This document shows positions 6,367 through 14,356 of a stretch of DNA of 43,880 bases, piece after piece. The position numbers and the translations under genes are program-made. The stretch lies in contig NZ_LMIT01000011.1 of the NCBI RefSeq assembly GCF_001428825.1, positions 34,093 through 77,972 on the forward strand, given 5' to 3'. The stretch comes from Nocardioides sp. Root240 (GTDB lineage: Bacteria > Actinomycetota > Actinomycetes > Propionibacteriales > Nocardioidaceae). Numbering within the stretch: the stretch's first letter is position 1; each line of letters starts with the position of its first letter. The notes under the pieces were generated by a model. It was not told the origin of the DNA and made no database searches. It was given only the letters and a program-made list of their open reading frames with translations.

Positions 6367-9034
6367 GGACCAGCACGTCGTCGGCGGCGTCCTCGACCGC
6401 GTCGGCGGAGAACGCCCACGGCAGCGTCTCGCCCCTGGCCCAGAGGTCGGTCTGGTCGGTGTAGTGCGGGTTGAAGGCGTGGCCCGAGGCACCGGTGAGG
6501 TTGATCCAGCGGGCCGCGTCGAGGTCGTCCATCGGGACGACCATCCGCATCGACGGGGCGGTCGTGACGTCGTAGCCCTCGCGGGCGTCCCACGCGGTGG
6601 CGTCGACCAGCGAGCCACCGCCACCGACCTCCCAGGGGCCGCGGTTGAAGAGCCACTCGACCGGGCCGATGCCCGACTCGCCCAGGGTCGCGGAGCGCAG
6701 CTCCAGTTCGTGCAGCGCACCCCAGGTCCACTCGTCGGCGTTCGGCGACTCGCGCGCGGTGAGCTCGTCACGGGCGGCGATCATGGCCTCGCGGAGCACG
6801 TCGTCGCGGTCCTCGACCTGGTCGTCGGTCTCGACGTCGTCCCACCAGTGGTTCGCCGTGCGGGGCAGGATCGACGCGACGACGGCGAACCAGCGGTCGC
6901 TGCCGTCGGGCTCCAGGACGTCGGGCAGCTCGTCGGCGAAGGTGCGCTCGAGCACCTCGCGCCACACGACGTTGAAGTACGCCGCGGCGGCGCTGTCCGC
7001 CCCCTGCCGGTGGTTCCAGGAGCGGAGCAGGCGCTGGCCGTCGGAGTAGTAGCCGTGCGGCAGCCCCACCTTCAGCAGGTACGGCGTCAGCACCTCCGCG
7101 ATCGCACTCCAGTCGTCGAGCTGGATCGAGCCCATCTGGTCGACGCTGAGCTCGTCGTCGGCCGCCAGGAGCTGGTTGATCCGCGTCGAGCGGTAGCCCT
7201 GGTCCCAGTCCTCGGTGAGGAACGGCGGGTAGCGGCGCGGGTCGATCACCGCCTGGTTGGCGGTGGCGATGATCCCGGACGCGGGGTCGAGCACGTTGGG
7301 GAGCGCGTCGTAGGGGACGTGGCGGCCGGTCCAGCCGGTGTCCGCGCGCCAGCCGGCGGCCGGGGTGCGGCCGTCGTTGCCGGCCCTGCGGATCGGGACC
7401 AGCCCGGTGGCCTGGTAGCCGATGTGGCCCTGGGTGTCGGCGTACACGACGTTCTGGCCGGGGGCGGCGAAGCTGCGCAGCGCGGCCCGGAAGGACGGCC
7501 AGTCGTCGGCCGTGTCGAGCGCCAGCAGGGCATCCGCGGTCGGGTGCGGCTCGAGCGCCGTCCACGCGAGCGAGACGCCGGTCTCCCAGGCGCTGTCGGT
7601 GTCCTCCTCCGCGTCCCCCACCTGGTCGACCTCGTCGACGAGCCCGTCGGTGGTGAGGTCGACCTCGTCGAGGCGCTCGTCCACCGCGGTCAGGTCGGAC
7701 AGCAGCGGGCCGTGGTCGGTGGAGCGCACGGTGATGTCGACGGGGTCGCCGTCGCGGACCTCGATCCGCTCGTCGCGGACGTCGAGCGCGCGGGTCCTCC
7801 CGTCGTACTGCCACGTGTCGTCGGCGACCCGCTCGACGTAGAGGTCGGTGACGTCCGCGCCGAGGTTGGTGAACCCCCAGGCGATGTCGGCGTTGTGGCC
7901 GATCACGACGCCCGGGACGCCGGAGAAGCTGAAGCCGGACACGTCCATCGGGCAGTCCGGGGTGACCTCGCGGCAGTGCAGGCCGACCTGCGCCCACACG
8001 CCCGGCAGCGAGATGCCCAGGTGCGGGTCGTTGGCGAGGATCGGCCACCCGGTGCTGGTGTGGTCGCCGTCGACGACCCAGCTGTTGCTGCCGATGCCGT
8101 CGCCCTTGCCGAGCAGGGCCGGTACGCCGGCCAGCACGTCGCGCACGCCGGCCAGGGCCGCGACGGCCCGGTGCCCGCCCGGCGCCGGGCGCTGCAGCGG
8201 CCCCCCGTCGCCCGAGGTGGCGTCCTGGTCGAACTCCTCGCCGCGCAGGCCGCCCTGGTCGACGATCGGCGGGTGCTCCCCGAACGGGTACGACGGGTAG
8301 AGCTCCTCGGTCGCCCGCGCCCCGACCGTGGCGGTGGTCAAGGCCCGGCCGATCTCCTCGTCGAGGTTGCCGCGCAGGTCCCACGCCATCGCCTTGAGCC
8401 AGGCGATCGAGTCGACGGCGCTCCACTTCTCGGGCGTGTAGTCGAGGCCGCTGATCCCGAGCAGGCTGTACTCGAGGGCCATCTCCGAGGTGGAGCGGCC
8501 CGCGAGGTAGGCGTTGACGCCCTCCGCGTAGGCGTCGAGCGCGCTGCGCGTCGCCGGGCGCAGCATGGTCAGCTCCTGCTCGGCGACCCGCCGCCACCCG
8601 AGGGTGCGCACCACGAGGTCGCTCTCGAGGCCGTCCTCGCCGAACAGCTCGGACAGCCGGCCGGCGGTGGCGTGCCGGCGCACGTCCATCTCGAAGAAGC
8701 GGTCCTGGGCGTGCACGAAGCCCTGGGCCAGCATCAGGTCGTGCATCGAGTCGGCGTAGACCTGTGGGATGCCGGCGTCGTCGCGAACCACGCGCACCTC
8801 GCCCTCGAGGCCGGACAGCTCGAGCTCGCCGCTGGTCTCCGGCCACGGGCGGCGGACCATCACGACGGCCGTCACCACGCCCGCGACCAGCGCCAGCACG
8901 AGCAGCACGGCGATGCCGGCCATCCAGCGCAGGGCCCCTGACCAGGCACGGAATCCTCGCCGCGTCCGGTGATGCGGTGCCGCTCCGGGCATGTCCTCCG
9001 TGCTGCTGCCTGCCTCCACCATGGTGGGCGCCAT
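6344..9034 (-). CDS. Penicillin acylase family protein, membrane-anchored
   Basis: A protein of about 896 residues in the Ntn-hydrolase penicillin/acyl-homoserine-lactone acylase family, which hydrolyses amide bonds after autocatalytic cleavage into two chains. A helix at about residues 37-60 (WMAGIAVLLVLALVAGVV) should anchor it with the enzyme outside the membrane. The alpha-chain begins with VRVVRDDAGIPQVYADS and contains the AQGFVHAQDRFFEMDVRRH block. The cleavage site with the nucleophile serine is GIGSNSWVVDG; the first Ser, near residue 316, should become the beta-chain N-terminus. The start is uncertain: ATGs at 9034, 9022 and 8992 are all in frame. Possible substrates include amide antibiotics, acyl-homoserine lactones and acyl peptides; sequence alone does not decide. 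Confidence 0.9.
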   Translation of the reverse strand: MAPTMVEAGSSTEDMPGAAPHHRTRRGFRAWSGALRWMAGIAVLLVLALVAGVVTAVVMVRRPWPETSGELELSGLEGEVRVVRDDAGIPQVYADSMHDLMLAQGFVHAQDRFFEMDVRRHATAGRLSELFGEDGLESDLVVRTLGWRRVAEQELTMLRPATRSALDAYAEGVNAYLAGRSTSEMALEYSLLGISGLDYTPEKWSAVDSIAWLKAMAWDLRGNLDEEIGRALTTATVGARATEELYPSYPFGEHPPIVDQGGLRGEEFDQDATSGDGGPLQRPAPGGHRAVAALAGVRDVLAGVPALLGKGDGIGSNSWVVDGDHTSTGWPILANDPHLGISLPGVWAQVGLHCREVTPDCPMDVSGFSFSGVPGVVIGHNADIAWGFTNLGADVTDLYVERVADDTWQYDGRTRALDVRDERIEVRDGDPVDITVRSTDHGPLLSDLTAVDERLDEVDLTTDGLVDEVDQVGDAEEDTDSAWETGVSLAWTALEPHPTADALLALDTADDWPSFRAALRSFAAPGQNVVYADTQGHIGYQATGLVPIRRAGNDGRTPAAGWRADTGWTGRHVPYDALPNVLDPASGIIATANQAVIDPRRYPPFLTEDWDQGYRSTRINQLLAADDELSVDQMGSIQLDDWSAIAEVLTPYLLKVGLPHGYYSDGQRLLRSWNHRQGADSAAAAYFNVVWREVLERTFADELPDVLEPDGSDRWFAVVASILPRTANHWWDDVETDDQVEDRDDVLREAMIAARDELTARESPNADEWTWGALHELELRSATLGESGIGPVEWLFNRGPWEVGGGGSLVDATAWDAREGYDVTTAPSMRMVVPMDDLDAARWINLTGASGHAFNPHYTDQTDLWARGETLPWAFSADAVEDAADDVLVLTDGSAG

Positions 9035-9082
9035 TGTGCCGGGTCCCGGCCGCCGGATTGAGCGACGCCCCCACCCGTGACG

Positions 9083-9114
9083 TATCCTTGGCACTCGACA
9101 GTCGAGAGTGCCAA
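9083..9114 (+). promoter_or_regulatory. CIRCE (HrcA) operator overlapping a promoter
   Basis: Bases 9088-9114 read TTGGCACTC, nine bases, then GAGTGCCAA: a perfect 9-9-9 inverted repeat. It differs from the classical CIRCE element (TTAGCACTC-N9-GAGTGCTAA) only by the symmetric G/C exchange often seen in actinobacteria. A possible -10 element TATCCT (9083-9088) abuts it, the usual arrangement for HrcA repression. The fmdB-like ATG lies 13 bases downstream. The divergent acylase start (9034) is about 54 bases away and could share the control. Confidence 0.85.
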
Positions 9115-9127
9115 CACGGAGTTCACG

Positions 9128-9472
9128 ATGCCCACCTACCAGTACCGCTGCAGCGAGTGCGGCCACGCGTTCGAGCAGGTCCAGAGCTTCAGCGACGACG
9201 CGCTGACCGTCTGCCCCGAGTGCAACGGCGTGCTGCGCAAGGTGTTCAACTCCGTCGGCGTGGTGTTCAAGGGCTCGGGCTTCTACAAGACCGACAGCCG
9301 CTCGTCGACGACGGCCACGACGCCGGCCGCGAGCTCGACCTCCTCGGACGCGGGCTCGTCCAGCTCCAGCTCGTCGACCTCCTCCTCGGACTCGTCCTCG
9401 AAGAGCTCGTCCGGCTCGTCCAGCAGCTCCAGCTCGTCGACGTCGTCCGGCGCGGCCGCCTCTCCCGCCTGA
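9128..9472 (+). CDS. FmdB-family zinc-ribbon protein with serine-rich tail
   Basis: A 114-residue protein. Residues 1-40 form a CxxC zinc ribbon (C8, C11, C29, C32; YRCSECGHAFE and CPECNGVLRK), the FmdB/CxxC_CxxC_SSSS family, whose role is poorly known but is probably nucleic-acid or protein binding. From about residue 60 to the end the protein is almost entirely Ser with a few Asp, Gly, Lys and Thr; a Ser-rich tail is usual in the family but here it is about 50 residues. The ATG at 9128 has CGGAG upstream. A GTG at 9077 in the same frame is rejected as start because it would place the CIRCE element inside the gene. The operator suggests heat-shock control. Confidence 0.9.
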   Translation: MPTYQYRCSECGHAFEQVQSFSDDALTVCPECNGVLRKVFNSVGVVFKGSGFYKTDSRSSTTATTPAASSTSSDAGSSSSSSSTSSSDSSSKSSSGSSSSSSSSTSSGAAASPA

Positions 9473-9543
9473 TCCCCGAGCTCGTCCCGGGCGCCTGTGG
9501 ATGAGCGCCGCGGGCGGTGCTCGCGCCGCCTAGCGTCGCGGGC

Positions 9544-10179
9544 ATGGACTCCCCCGGGCGCCGCATCGCCGACACCCTGACCGAGGTACGACGCCGCGTC
9601 CTGCGCCGGCGCCGGCCGATCGCCGCCCTGCTCGTCGCCGGGGCGGTGGCCGCGACGCTGCACACCCTCGCGCCGCCACCGCCGGCCACCACCGCCGTGC
9701 GGGTGGCCGGACGCGACCTGCCCGCCGGCCACGTGCTCGCCGCGGGCGACCTGGTCGACGCGGCAGTGCCGTCGGGCGTCGTACCGGACGGGGTGGTGGG
9801 CACCCCGGAGGGACGGGTGCTGGCGGCTCCGCTGCGCGCGGGCGAGGCGGTGACCGACGTACGACTGGTGGGGGCCGGGCTCGCCGCGGCACAGCCCCCG
9901 GGGACGGTCGCGCTGCCGGTCCGGCTCGCCGACGCCGGCCAGGCGACGCTGCTCACCGTGGGCGACCGGCTCGACCTGGTCGCCACCGACCCACGGGCCA
10001 GGACGGCCGAGCCGTTGGCGTCGGATGTGGTCGTGCTGGCGCTGCCCGACGGGCGGCACGCCGGGGACGATGCCCTCCCGGGACGCCTGGTCGTGGTGGG
10101 CTTGCACTCGTCGGACGTGTACCGAGTCACGGCCGCAGCCGTCGCTGCCTACGTGACTTATACATGGCGTCGCAGTTAG
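9544..10179 (+). CDS. SAF-domain protein (CpaB/RcpC-like), membrane-anchored
   Basis: A 211-residue protein with a basic N-terminus (RRRVLRRRRPIAALLVAGAVAATLH) that forms one membrane helix at about residues 26-43. It is followed by a SAF domain: VRVAGRDLPAGHVLAAGDL and VLAAPLRAGEAVTDVRL match the usual pattern of CpaB/RcpC and antifreeze-like domains. CpaB proteins act in Flp pilus assembly, but no other pilus gene is visible here, so the role is open. The ATG at 9544 was chosen because the frame upstream lies in the region after fmdB. It runs in the same direction as mscL, 56 bases ahead of it. Confidence 0.8.
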   Translation: MDSPGRRIADTLTEVRRRVLRRRRPIAALLVAGAVAATLHTLAPPPPATTAVRVAGRDLPAGHVLAAGDLVDAAVPSGVVPDGVVGTPEGRVLAAPLRAGEAVTDVRLVGAGLAAAQPPGTVALPVRLADAGQATLLTVGDRLDLVATDPRARTAEPLASDVVVLALPDGRHAGDDALPGRLVVVGLHSSDVYRVTAAAVAAYVTYTWRRS

Positions 10180-10235
10180 ATTCTCGGGCTGGAAGCACCT
10201 CGCCCACCCCACCGTCTCGGAACAGAGGAGAAAAG

Positions 10236-10610
10236 ATGGACGGCTTCAAGAAGTTCATTCTCAAGGGCAACCTGGTCGACCTGGCCGTTGCCTTCATCAT
10301 CGGCACCGCGTTCGCCGCCGTCGTGAAGACCTTCACCGACGTCCTGATGGGCTTCGTCTCCCGCGTCTTCGGCGGCAGCCCGAACTTCGACAACGTGACG
10401 ATCTGGAAGGACGAGGCCGGCGTCGGCATCCCGATCGGCACCTTCATCACCGCCGTGATCTCGTTCCTGATCCTGGCCGCGATCCTCTACTTCCTCGTGG
10501 TCCTGCCCTACACCAAGGCCAAGGAGCGCTTCTTCCCCGACGCCCCCGAGGCGCCGGCCCCGGAGGTCGAGCTGCTCACCCAGATCCGCGACTCGCTGGC
10601 CGCGCGCTGA
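10236..10610 (+). CDS. mscL: Large-conductance mechanosensitive channel MscL
   Basis: A 124-residue inner-membrane channel that opens under high membrane tension and releases solutes during hypo-osmotic shock. The N-terminal amphipathic helix and first membrane helix read FKKFILKGNLVDLAVAF and IIGTAFAAVVKTFTDVLM. A periplasmic loop (about 46-68) follows, then TM2 (FITAVISFLILAAILYFLVV) and a cytoplasmic helix ending in LLTQIRDSLAAR. The length fits short actinobacterial MscL. GAGGAGA lies directly upstream of the ATG at 10236. A strong terminator follows 17 bases after the stop. Confidence 0.96.
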   Translation: MDGFKKFILKGNLVDLAVAFIIGTAFAAVVKTFTDVLMGFVSRVFGGSPNFDNVTIWKDEAGVGIPIGTFITAVISFLILAAILYFLVVLPYTKAKERFFPDAPEAPAPEVELLTQIRDSLAAR

Positions 10611-10627
10611 TCTGCTGACACCGCCAC

Positions 10628-10661
10628 CGAAGGGCCGACAGGGCGACCTGTCGGCCCTTCG
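10628..10661 (+). terminator. Rho-independent terminator after mscL
   Basis: A perfect 15-bp stem: CGAAGGGCCGACAGG, a four-base loop GCGA, then CCTGTCGGCCCTTCG, followed by CGTTTCC. It ends the SAF-domain/mscL unit. The tract after the stem has only a short T run, as is common in high-GC actinobacteria. Bases 10662-10908 downstream hold no gene I can support. Confidence 0.85.
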
Positions 10662-10908
10662 CGTTTCCTGGGCTCTGCTGACGCTCCGGTCGGATCGCGC
10701 TCCGGGATCGTCGGCGCGATGGTGCGGCTGGTCGGTGGTGGCGTTCGCAAGCAACAGCGACGGGACGCGTCGGGTGGAGGGTCGGGTCGGCGGCCGGGTT
10801 GCGGCCGGGCGGTGGTCGGCTACCGCGCGGCCGCCCCAGGAGCCACCCCGCCGAGATCCCGAAAGAAGAGTCGGGGACGCGTCAGAGGCGCCGTTCCCGA
10901 GCCCCGGC

Positions 10909-11082
10909 TCAGCCGTGGTGCGGAGGCACCTGCTCCTTGAGCCACTTCTCCGACGCGGACTCGCCCTTGCTGGGCGCCGGACGGTCGTCCTTCTCGTCCC
11001 GGGTGACCGACGGCAGCACGTCGCCGAAGATCTCGGCCAGACGCTGCTTGCGCTTCCAGTCCGGCTCGTCCGAGGTCGTCAC
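10909..11082 (-). CDS. Small hypothetical protein downstream of the LCP gene
   Basis: A 57-residue ORF starting with GTG at 11082, just 12 bases after the LCP stop and preceded by GGGAGG. It is hydrophilic: a basic start (WKRKQRLAEIFGDVLPSVT), a charged middle and the ending EKWLKEQVPPHHG. Codon use is typical of a coding frame in this genome (G or C at most third positions). Proteins with the same RLAEIFG and WLxEQVPPHHG pattern occur as small actinobacterial hypotheticals, as far as I recall. It is probably translated from the LCP transcript. Function unknown. Confidence 0.65.
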   Translation of the reverse strand: MTTSDEPDWKRKQRLAEIFGDVLPSVTRDEKDDRPAPSKGESASEKWLKEQVPPHHG

Positions 11083-11094
11083 GTGCCCTCCCGG

Positions 11095-12435
11095 TCAGCA
11101 GAGGCCGGCCGCGGCGCGGCCCTCGCTGGAGAGGCCCGACGAGCCGTCCGTCGTACCGTTGGTGGCCGGGTCGGTCGCCTTGTCGGTCGCTTCGTCGCTC
11201 GCCTTGTCCGTGGCCGTGCTGGATGCTCCGCCCGTCGAGCTGCTGCCGGTGCCGCCGGCCGACGGGGTGCCGTCGGGGCTGTCGCCGGCGCTGAGGGCGT
11301 CCTTGAGGAACTCGGCGGTCAGCGGCTTGTCCTTGCGGACCAGGCGCCACAGCTTCTGCACCTCCGGCGTCCACTCGATGCCGGCGCTGACCTTGTCGGA
11401 GTAGACCCACGGCGTGGTGACGAACTTGATGTTGTCGGCGCCGATGCCCTTGGCGGTCGCGGCGATGTCGACCATCTGCGCGATGCCGTCGAAGTCGGTC
11501 TGCAGCGAGGACGTCGCCGCGTTCATGAAGCGGATCAGGCGGTCCGGGCGGGCGAGCATCCCGGCGGTCAGCGCCTTGTTGATCATCGAGCCGATGAAGG
11601 CCTGCTGGCGGCGGGTGCGGTTCGGGTCGGTGCCGTCACCGATGCGGTAGCGGGCGCGGACGTAGGTCAGCGCCTCCTTGCCGTGGATCTCGCGCGTGCC
11701 GGCCTTCAGGTGCACCTGGTGGTTCGGGTCGTCGATGTCCTCGGGGATGCAGACCTCGACCCCGTCGAGGGCGTTGACCATGTCCTTGAACTGGTTGAAG
11801 TCGACGACGACGTAGTTGTCGATGCGGATCCCGCTCAGCTGCTCCAGCTGCCGCCAGGTGCACGCCGGGCCGCCGGCCGCGAAGGCCTCGTTCCACTTGA
11901 CGTAGCCGGAGGTGCCGGCGATCTCGCTGCCGTCCTCCTTGTAGCAGGTGGGCCGCATGACCGCGCTGTCGCGCGGGATGGAGATGCCGTACGCGAACTT
12001 CCGGTTGGCCGAGAGATGGAACAGGATCGTGGTGTCGGACAGGCCGCCGCCCGACTCGCCGTCGATGCCGTTGCCCTTGCCCGCGCGGCTGTCCGACCCC
12101 ATGACGAGGACGTTCAGCGGCTCCTGGGGACCCGCGACCTTCTCCTTCGCCGGACGGTCGTTGCCGAGCTGGGCGGCGATCTCCTTGTGGTCGATGTTGC
12201 CGTTCAGGTTGTTGTAGAGGACGACGACGCCGATCCCGGTCAGCAGGCCGAGGCTGAGCAGGCTCGAGGCGATGACCTTGAAGACGGTCTTGCCGGGCTG
12301 CGGCGCCTTGCGGCGGCCCCGGGCGCGCGAGCCCCGGCTGCGTCGTACCTCACGAGAGGTCGACACGCGGCGAGCCCGGCTTCCCGGCTCGCTGGGGCCA
12401 CCCGGTCGGGACCGGGGAGGGGCTACCTGCGTCAT
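11095..12435 (-). CDS. LytR-CpsA-Psr (LCP) family cell-wall glycopolymer ligase
   Basis: A 446-residue membrane protein that should transfer lipid-linked glycopolymers onto peptidoglycan outside the cell. A long basic N-terminal cytoplasmic stretch precedes one membrane helix at about residues 51-74 (FKVIASSLLSLGLLTGIGVVV). The LCP domain follows, with VLVMGSDSR, DTTILFHL, GISIPRDS and the arginine-rich block YVRARYR-IGDGT-NRTRRQQAFI that binds the pyrophosphate. The last 60 residues are Ser/Thr/Ala/Gly-rich and end in Cys. The ATG at 12435 is preceded by AGGTGAT; a TTG one codon upstream is also possible. Confidence 0.93.
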   Translation of the reverse strand: MTQVAPPRSRPGGPSEPGSRARRVSTSREVRRSRGSRARGRRKAPQPGKTVFKVIASSLLSLGLLTGIGVVVLYNNLNGNIDHKEIAAQLGNDRPAKEKVAGPQEPLNVLVMGSDSRAGKGNGIDGESGGGLSDTTILFHLSANRKFAYGISIPRDSAVMRPTCYKEDGSEIAGTSGYVKWNEAFAAGGPACTWRQLEQLSGIRIDNYVVVDFNQFKDMVNALDGVEVCIPEDIDDPNHQVHLKAGTREIHGKEALTYVRARYRIGDGTDPNRTRRQQAFIGSMINKALTAGMLARPDRLIRFMNAATSSLQTDFDGIAQMVDIAATAKGIGADNIKFVTTPWVYSDKVSAGIEWTPEVQKLWRLVRKDKPLTAEFLKDALSAGDSPDGTPSAGGTGSSSTGGASSTATDKASDEATDKATDPATNGTTDGSSGLSSEGRAAAGLC

Positions 12436-12671
12436 CAATCACCTGGTCGTGCGGCCGCCTCGGGGCGGAACTGTGGTTCTGAACTGCCAACGCGCTGCCG
12501 AGTCAGCTGCCGACGGCGCCCAAGGGCGCGGCACCCACCGTACGGTCCGGGAGCAAGCCGGGCTGTGCTATGGGCACCCCCATTGTCACCGCTGGGCCGC
12601 CTGCGGCCCAATCGACCGCGCGCCGCCCCGACTCGGCCGGACCGGCGTCGCCCTGACAAGATGGGACCCAC

Positions 12672-12747
12672 GCCCCAGTAGCTCAGTGGATAGAGCAGCC
12701 GCCTCCTAAGCGAAAGGTCGCAAGTTCGACTCTTGCCTGGGGCACCA
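12672..12747 (+). tRNA. tRNA-Arg (anticodon CCT)
   Basis: A 76-base tRNA with encoded CCA. The acceptor GCCCCAG/CTGGGGC, the D-stem GCTC/GAGC and the T-arm GCAAG/CTTGC pair perfectly. The anticodon loop is CTCCTAA, giving anticodon CCT (Arg, codon AGG). In the anticodon stem only the three upper pairs match: positions 27-43 and 28-42 are G-A and C-A. This defect might reflect replacement of the 3' half by an integrating element. The tRNA marks the left edge of the island. Confidence 0.93.
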
Positions 12748-13103
12748 AACTGCTATCACTCAAACCTGCGCCATACCGACAAAGCGCAGGTTTGTTCGTT
12801 CTTGACCCCCGTCCGCGTCGTCGGAGTGCGGCATCGAGCTGCGCCGTGAAGCGGCCATGCTCGGTCTGTCTTCCCTCATCGCTCCGACGCTCGGCGGACA
12901 CGTCTTTGGCTTCGACCGCCACCAACTCGTCGTAGATCGTCCTGAACGGCTCTGCGAACACGGCACGGACTCGGTCGTCCTCAACGTATAGCCGCTCGAA
13001 CAGCGCCTGATTCATCGCTCGACGCACCGAGTCCGGCGGCTCGGCGTACGCCCGCCCACAGTCTCCCGCCAGGTCGAGCGCCTGCTGCGCGTTGTCGACG
13101 ACG
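12683..13103 (-). pseudogene. C-terminal remnant of a serine site-specific recombinase
   Basis: A minus-strand frame, open from the IS boundary at about 13103, reads DPVVDNAQQALDLAGDCGRA and then AYAEPPDSVRRAMNQALFER and LYVEDDRVRAVFAEPFRTIY. This matches the C-terminal part of actinobacterial serine recombinases, where a helix of the form (A/R)xNQAxFxxxYVxxD followed by FAEPF is characteristic. The catalytic and zinc domains are missing. The frame runs on into the antisense strand of tRNA-Arg before it stops. The IS3 element interrupts its 5' side; no other part of the recombinase is visible on the far side of the IS. It is most likely the old integrase of an element inserted at the tRNA. 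Confidence 0.65.
12761..12794 (+). terminator. Terminator after tRNA-Arg
   Basis: A perfect 11-bp stem CAAACCTGCGC, a 12-base loop, then GCGCAGGTTTG followed by the T-rich TTCGTTCTTG. It lies 13 bases past the tRNA and could end transcription in either direction. It also falls inside the reading frame of the recombinase remnant. Confidence 0.7.
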
Positions 13104-13128
13104 GGGTCTGCTGCACCAACAGGTGACA
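13104..13128 (+). repeat. Left inverted repeat of the IS3 element
   Basis: GGGTCTGCTGCAC-CAAC-AGGTGACA, matching the inverted right end except for the four middle bases. Confidence 0.7.
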
Positions 13129-13135
13129 GTTGGGG

Positions 13136-14022
13136 TTAGGCAGCCTGGGTGGCGGCGGGCTTCATGATCAGCTCGTATTCGACCGGGGTCAATCGGCCGA
13201 GACCGGCTTGTCGTCGGCGTCGGTGGTAGGTCCTCTCGATCCAGGTCACGATCGCGATCCGCAGCTCTTCGCGGGTGTTCCACGTCCGCCGGTCGAGGAC
13301 GTTCTTCTGCAGCAGCGAGAAGAACGACTCCATCGCGGCGTTATCGCCAGCCGCACCGACGCGGCCCATCGATCCGACCATGTCGTGCCGGTTGAGTCGG
13401 TGAACCAGCTTTCTGGACCTGAATTGCGACCCGCGGTCGGTGTGCAGGACACAGCCGGCCACGTCCACGCCTTCGGCGTTGCGGCGCGCGACAGCGTTGT
13501 CGAGCGCAGCGACGGCGATCCGCGACTTCATCCGTGAGTCGATCGAGTAGCCCACGATCCGATTGGAGTAGGCGTCCTTGATCGCGCAGAGGTAGAGGTT
13601 GCCTTCGCGTGTCCAGTGCTCGGTGATGTCACTGAGCCAGAGCCGGTTCGGAGCATCAGCGGTGAAGTCCCGCCCGACCAGGTCGTCGTGAACGGGTGGC
13701 CCCGGCTTCTTGCCGTTGCGGCCGCGCTTCTTGCCGAAGGCGCTCCACCAGCCGAGCTCGGAGCAGATCCGCCATGCCGTCCGTTCGGCCATCGGTTCGC
13801 CGGCGTCGCGGCCTCGTCGACCAAGAACCGGTAGCCGAACTCGGGGTCGTCGCGGTGGGCATCGAACAGAGCGTTGGCGCGGTAGGCGGCGGTCAGCTCA
13901 GCGTCGGTCACCGGGCACGCGAGCCATCGGTAGTAGGGCTGGCGGGCCAGCTTCAGCACCCGACACGTCACCGCAATAGGGATCCCATCAGCGGCCAGCT
14001 CGCGGACGAGCGGGTACATCAT
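13136..14022 (-). pseudogene. IS3-family transposase OrfB, frameshifted
   Basis: The DDE integrase subunit. The N-terminal part (MMYPLVRELAADGIPIAVTC to GYRFLVDEA) and the C-terminal part (MAERTAWRICSELGWWSAFG to the end) lie in two frames. The break is near 13815, where GAGGCCGCGAC should read GAGGCCCGCGAC: one C is lost from a C run. Restoring it joins the frames as DEARDAGEPMAERTAWRI. The catalytic residues are present in WLSDITEHW, VLHTDRGSQF and NAAMESFFSLLQKN. This is not the usual orfA/orfB programmed shift, because it lies well inside orfB. It is either real inactivation or a homopolymer sequencing error. Confidence 0.88.
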
Positions 14023-14312
14023 TTTCCCGGCAGGTGCGCCTGGGAAAGATAGGCCGCGGCGCGGCGCAGCACCTCGTTCTCCTGCTCGAGGAGCTTGATT
14101 CGCTTGTTCGCCTCACGAAGCGCGTCGGACTCGTTCGCGGCACGCGCAGCATGCGATGGCGTCGCGGACCTGCGGTCGTCGATGGTGATCCATCGCTTGA
14201 GGCACGACGGCGAGATGCCGAAGTCCTTCGCGACCTGGGCGAGTGAGGCATCGGAGTCGCGGTAGACCCGGATCACGTCCTCGCGGAACTCCTCGGGGAA
14301 CGCCTTCGGCAT
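14019..14312 (-). CDS. IS3-family transposase OrfA
   Basis: A 97-residue helix-turn-helix protein that recognises the IS ends and, joined to OrfB by frameshifting, forms the active transposase. The HTH reads FREDVIRVYRDSDASLAQVA followed by KDFGISPSCLKRW; the C-terminal part (NKRIKLLEQENEVLRRAAAY) is the leucine-zipper coiled coil typical of IS3 OrfA. The ATG at 14312 has GGAAGG nine bases upstream. The end overlaps the start of orfB by four bases at an A-rich stretch (GGGAAAATGATG), a plausible slip site. Confidence 0.92.
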   Translation of the reverse strand: MPKAFPEEFREDVIRVYRDSDASLAQVAKDFGISPSCLKRWITIDDRRSATPSHAARAANESDALREANKRIKLLEQENEVLRRAAAYLSQAHLPGK

Positions 14313-14356
14313 GGTGCACATCCTTCCAGCGCCGACGCACATCGACGCAGATCAGA

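Noticed and set aside
6158..8941. A 927-codon plus-strand frame opposite the penicillin acylase
   Set aside because: Low-complexity composition and no motifs; the minus strand has the full acylase pattern with the SNSW nucleophile site.
9077..9127. In-frame GTG extension of the FmdB-like gene
   Set aside because: It would make the promoter and the CIRCE dyad part of the coding sequence, and the family starts at MPTYxYxC.
10662..10908. Small genes or RNA between mscL and the 57-residue gene
   Set aside because: No frame with a start, ribosome-binding site and coding-like composition, and no convincing RNA fold seen.
12439..12671. A regulatory RNA or gene between the LCP gene and tRNA-Arg
   Set aside because: Only short GC-rich dyads, nothing beyond what is expected for promoter DNA.
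12683..12760. A protein end reading PQARVELATFRLGGG over the tRNA
   Set aside because: It is only the antisense of tRNA-Arg, a well-known annotation artefact; kept only as the run-off of the recombinase remnant.
13815..13815. Programmed frameshift in the transposase
   Set aside because: IS3 programmed shifts lie at the orfA/orfB junction; this break is inside orfB and is repaired by one missing C.
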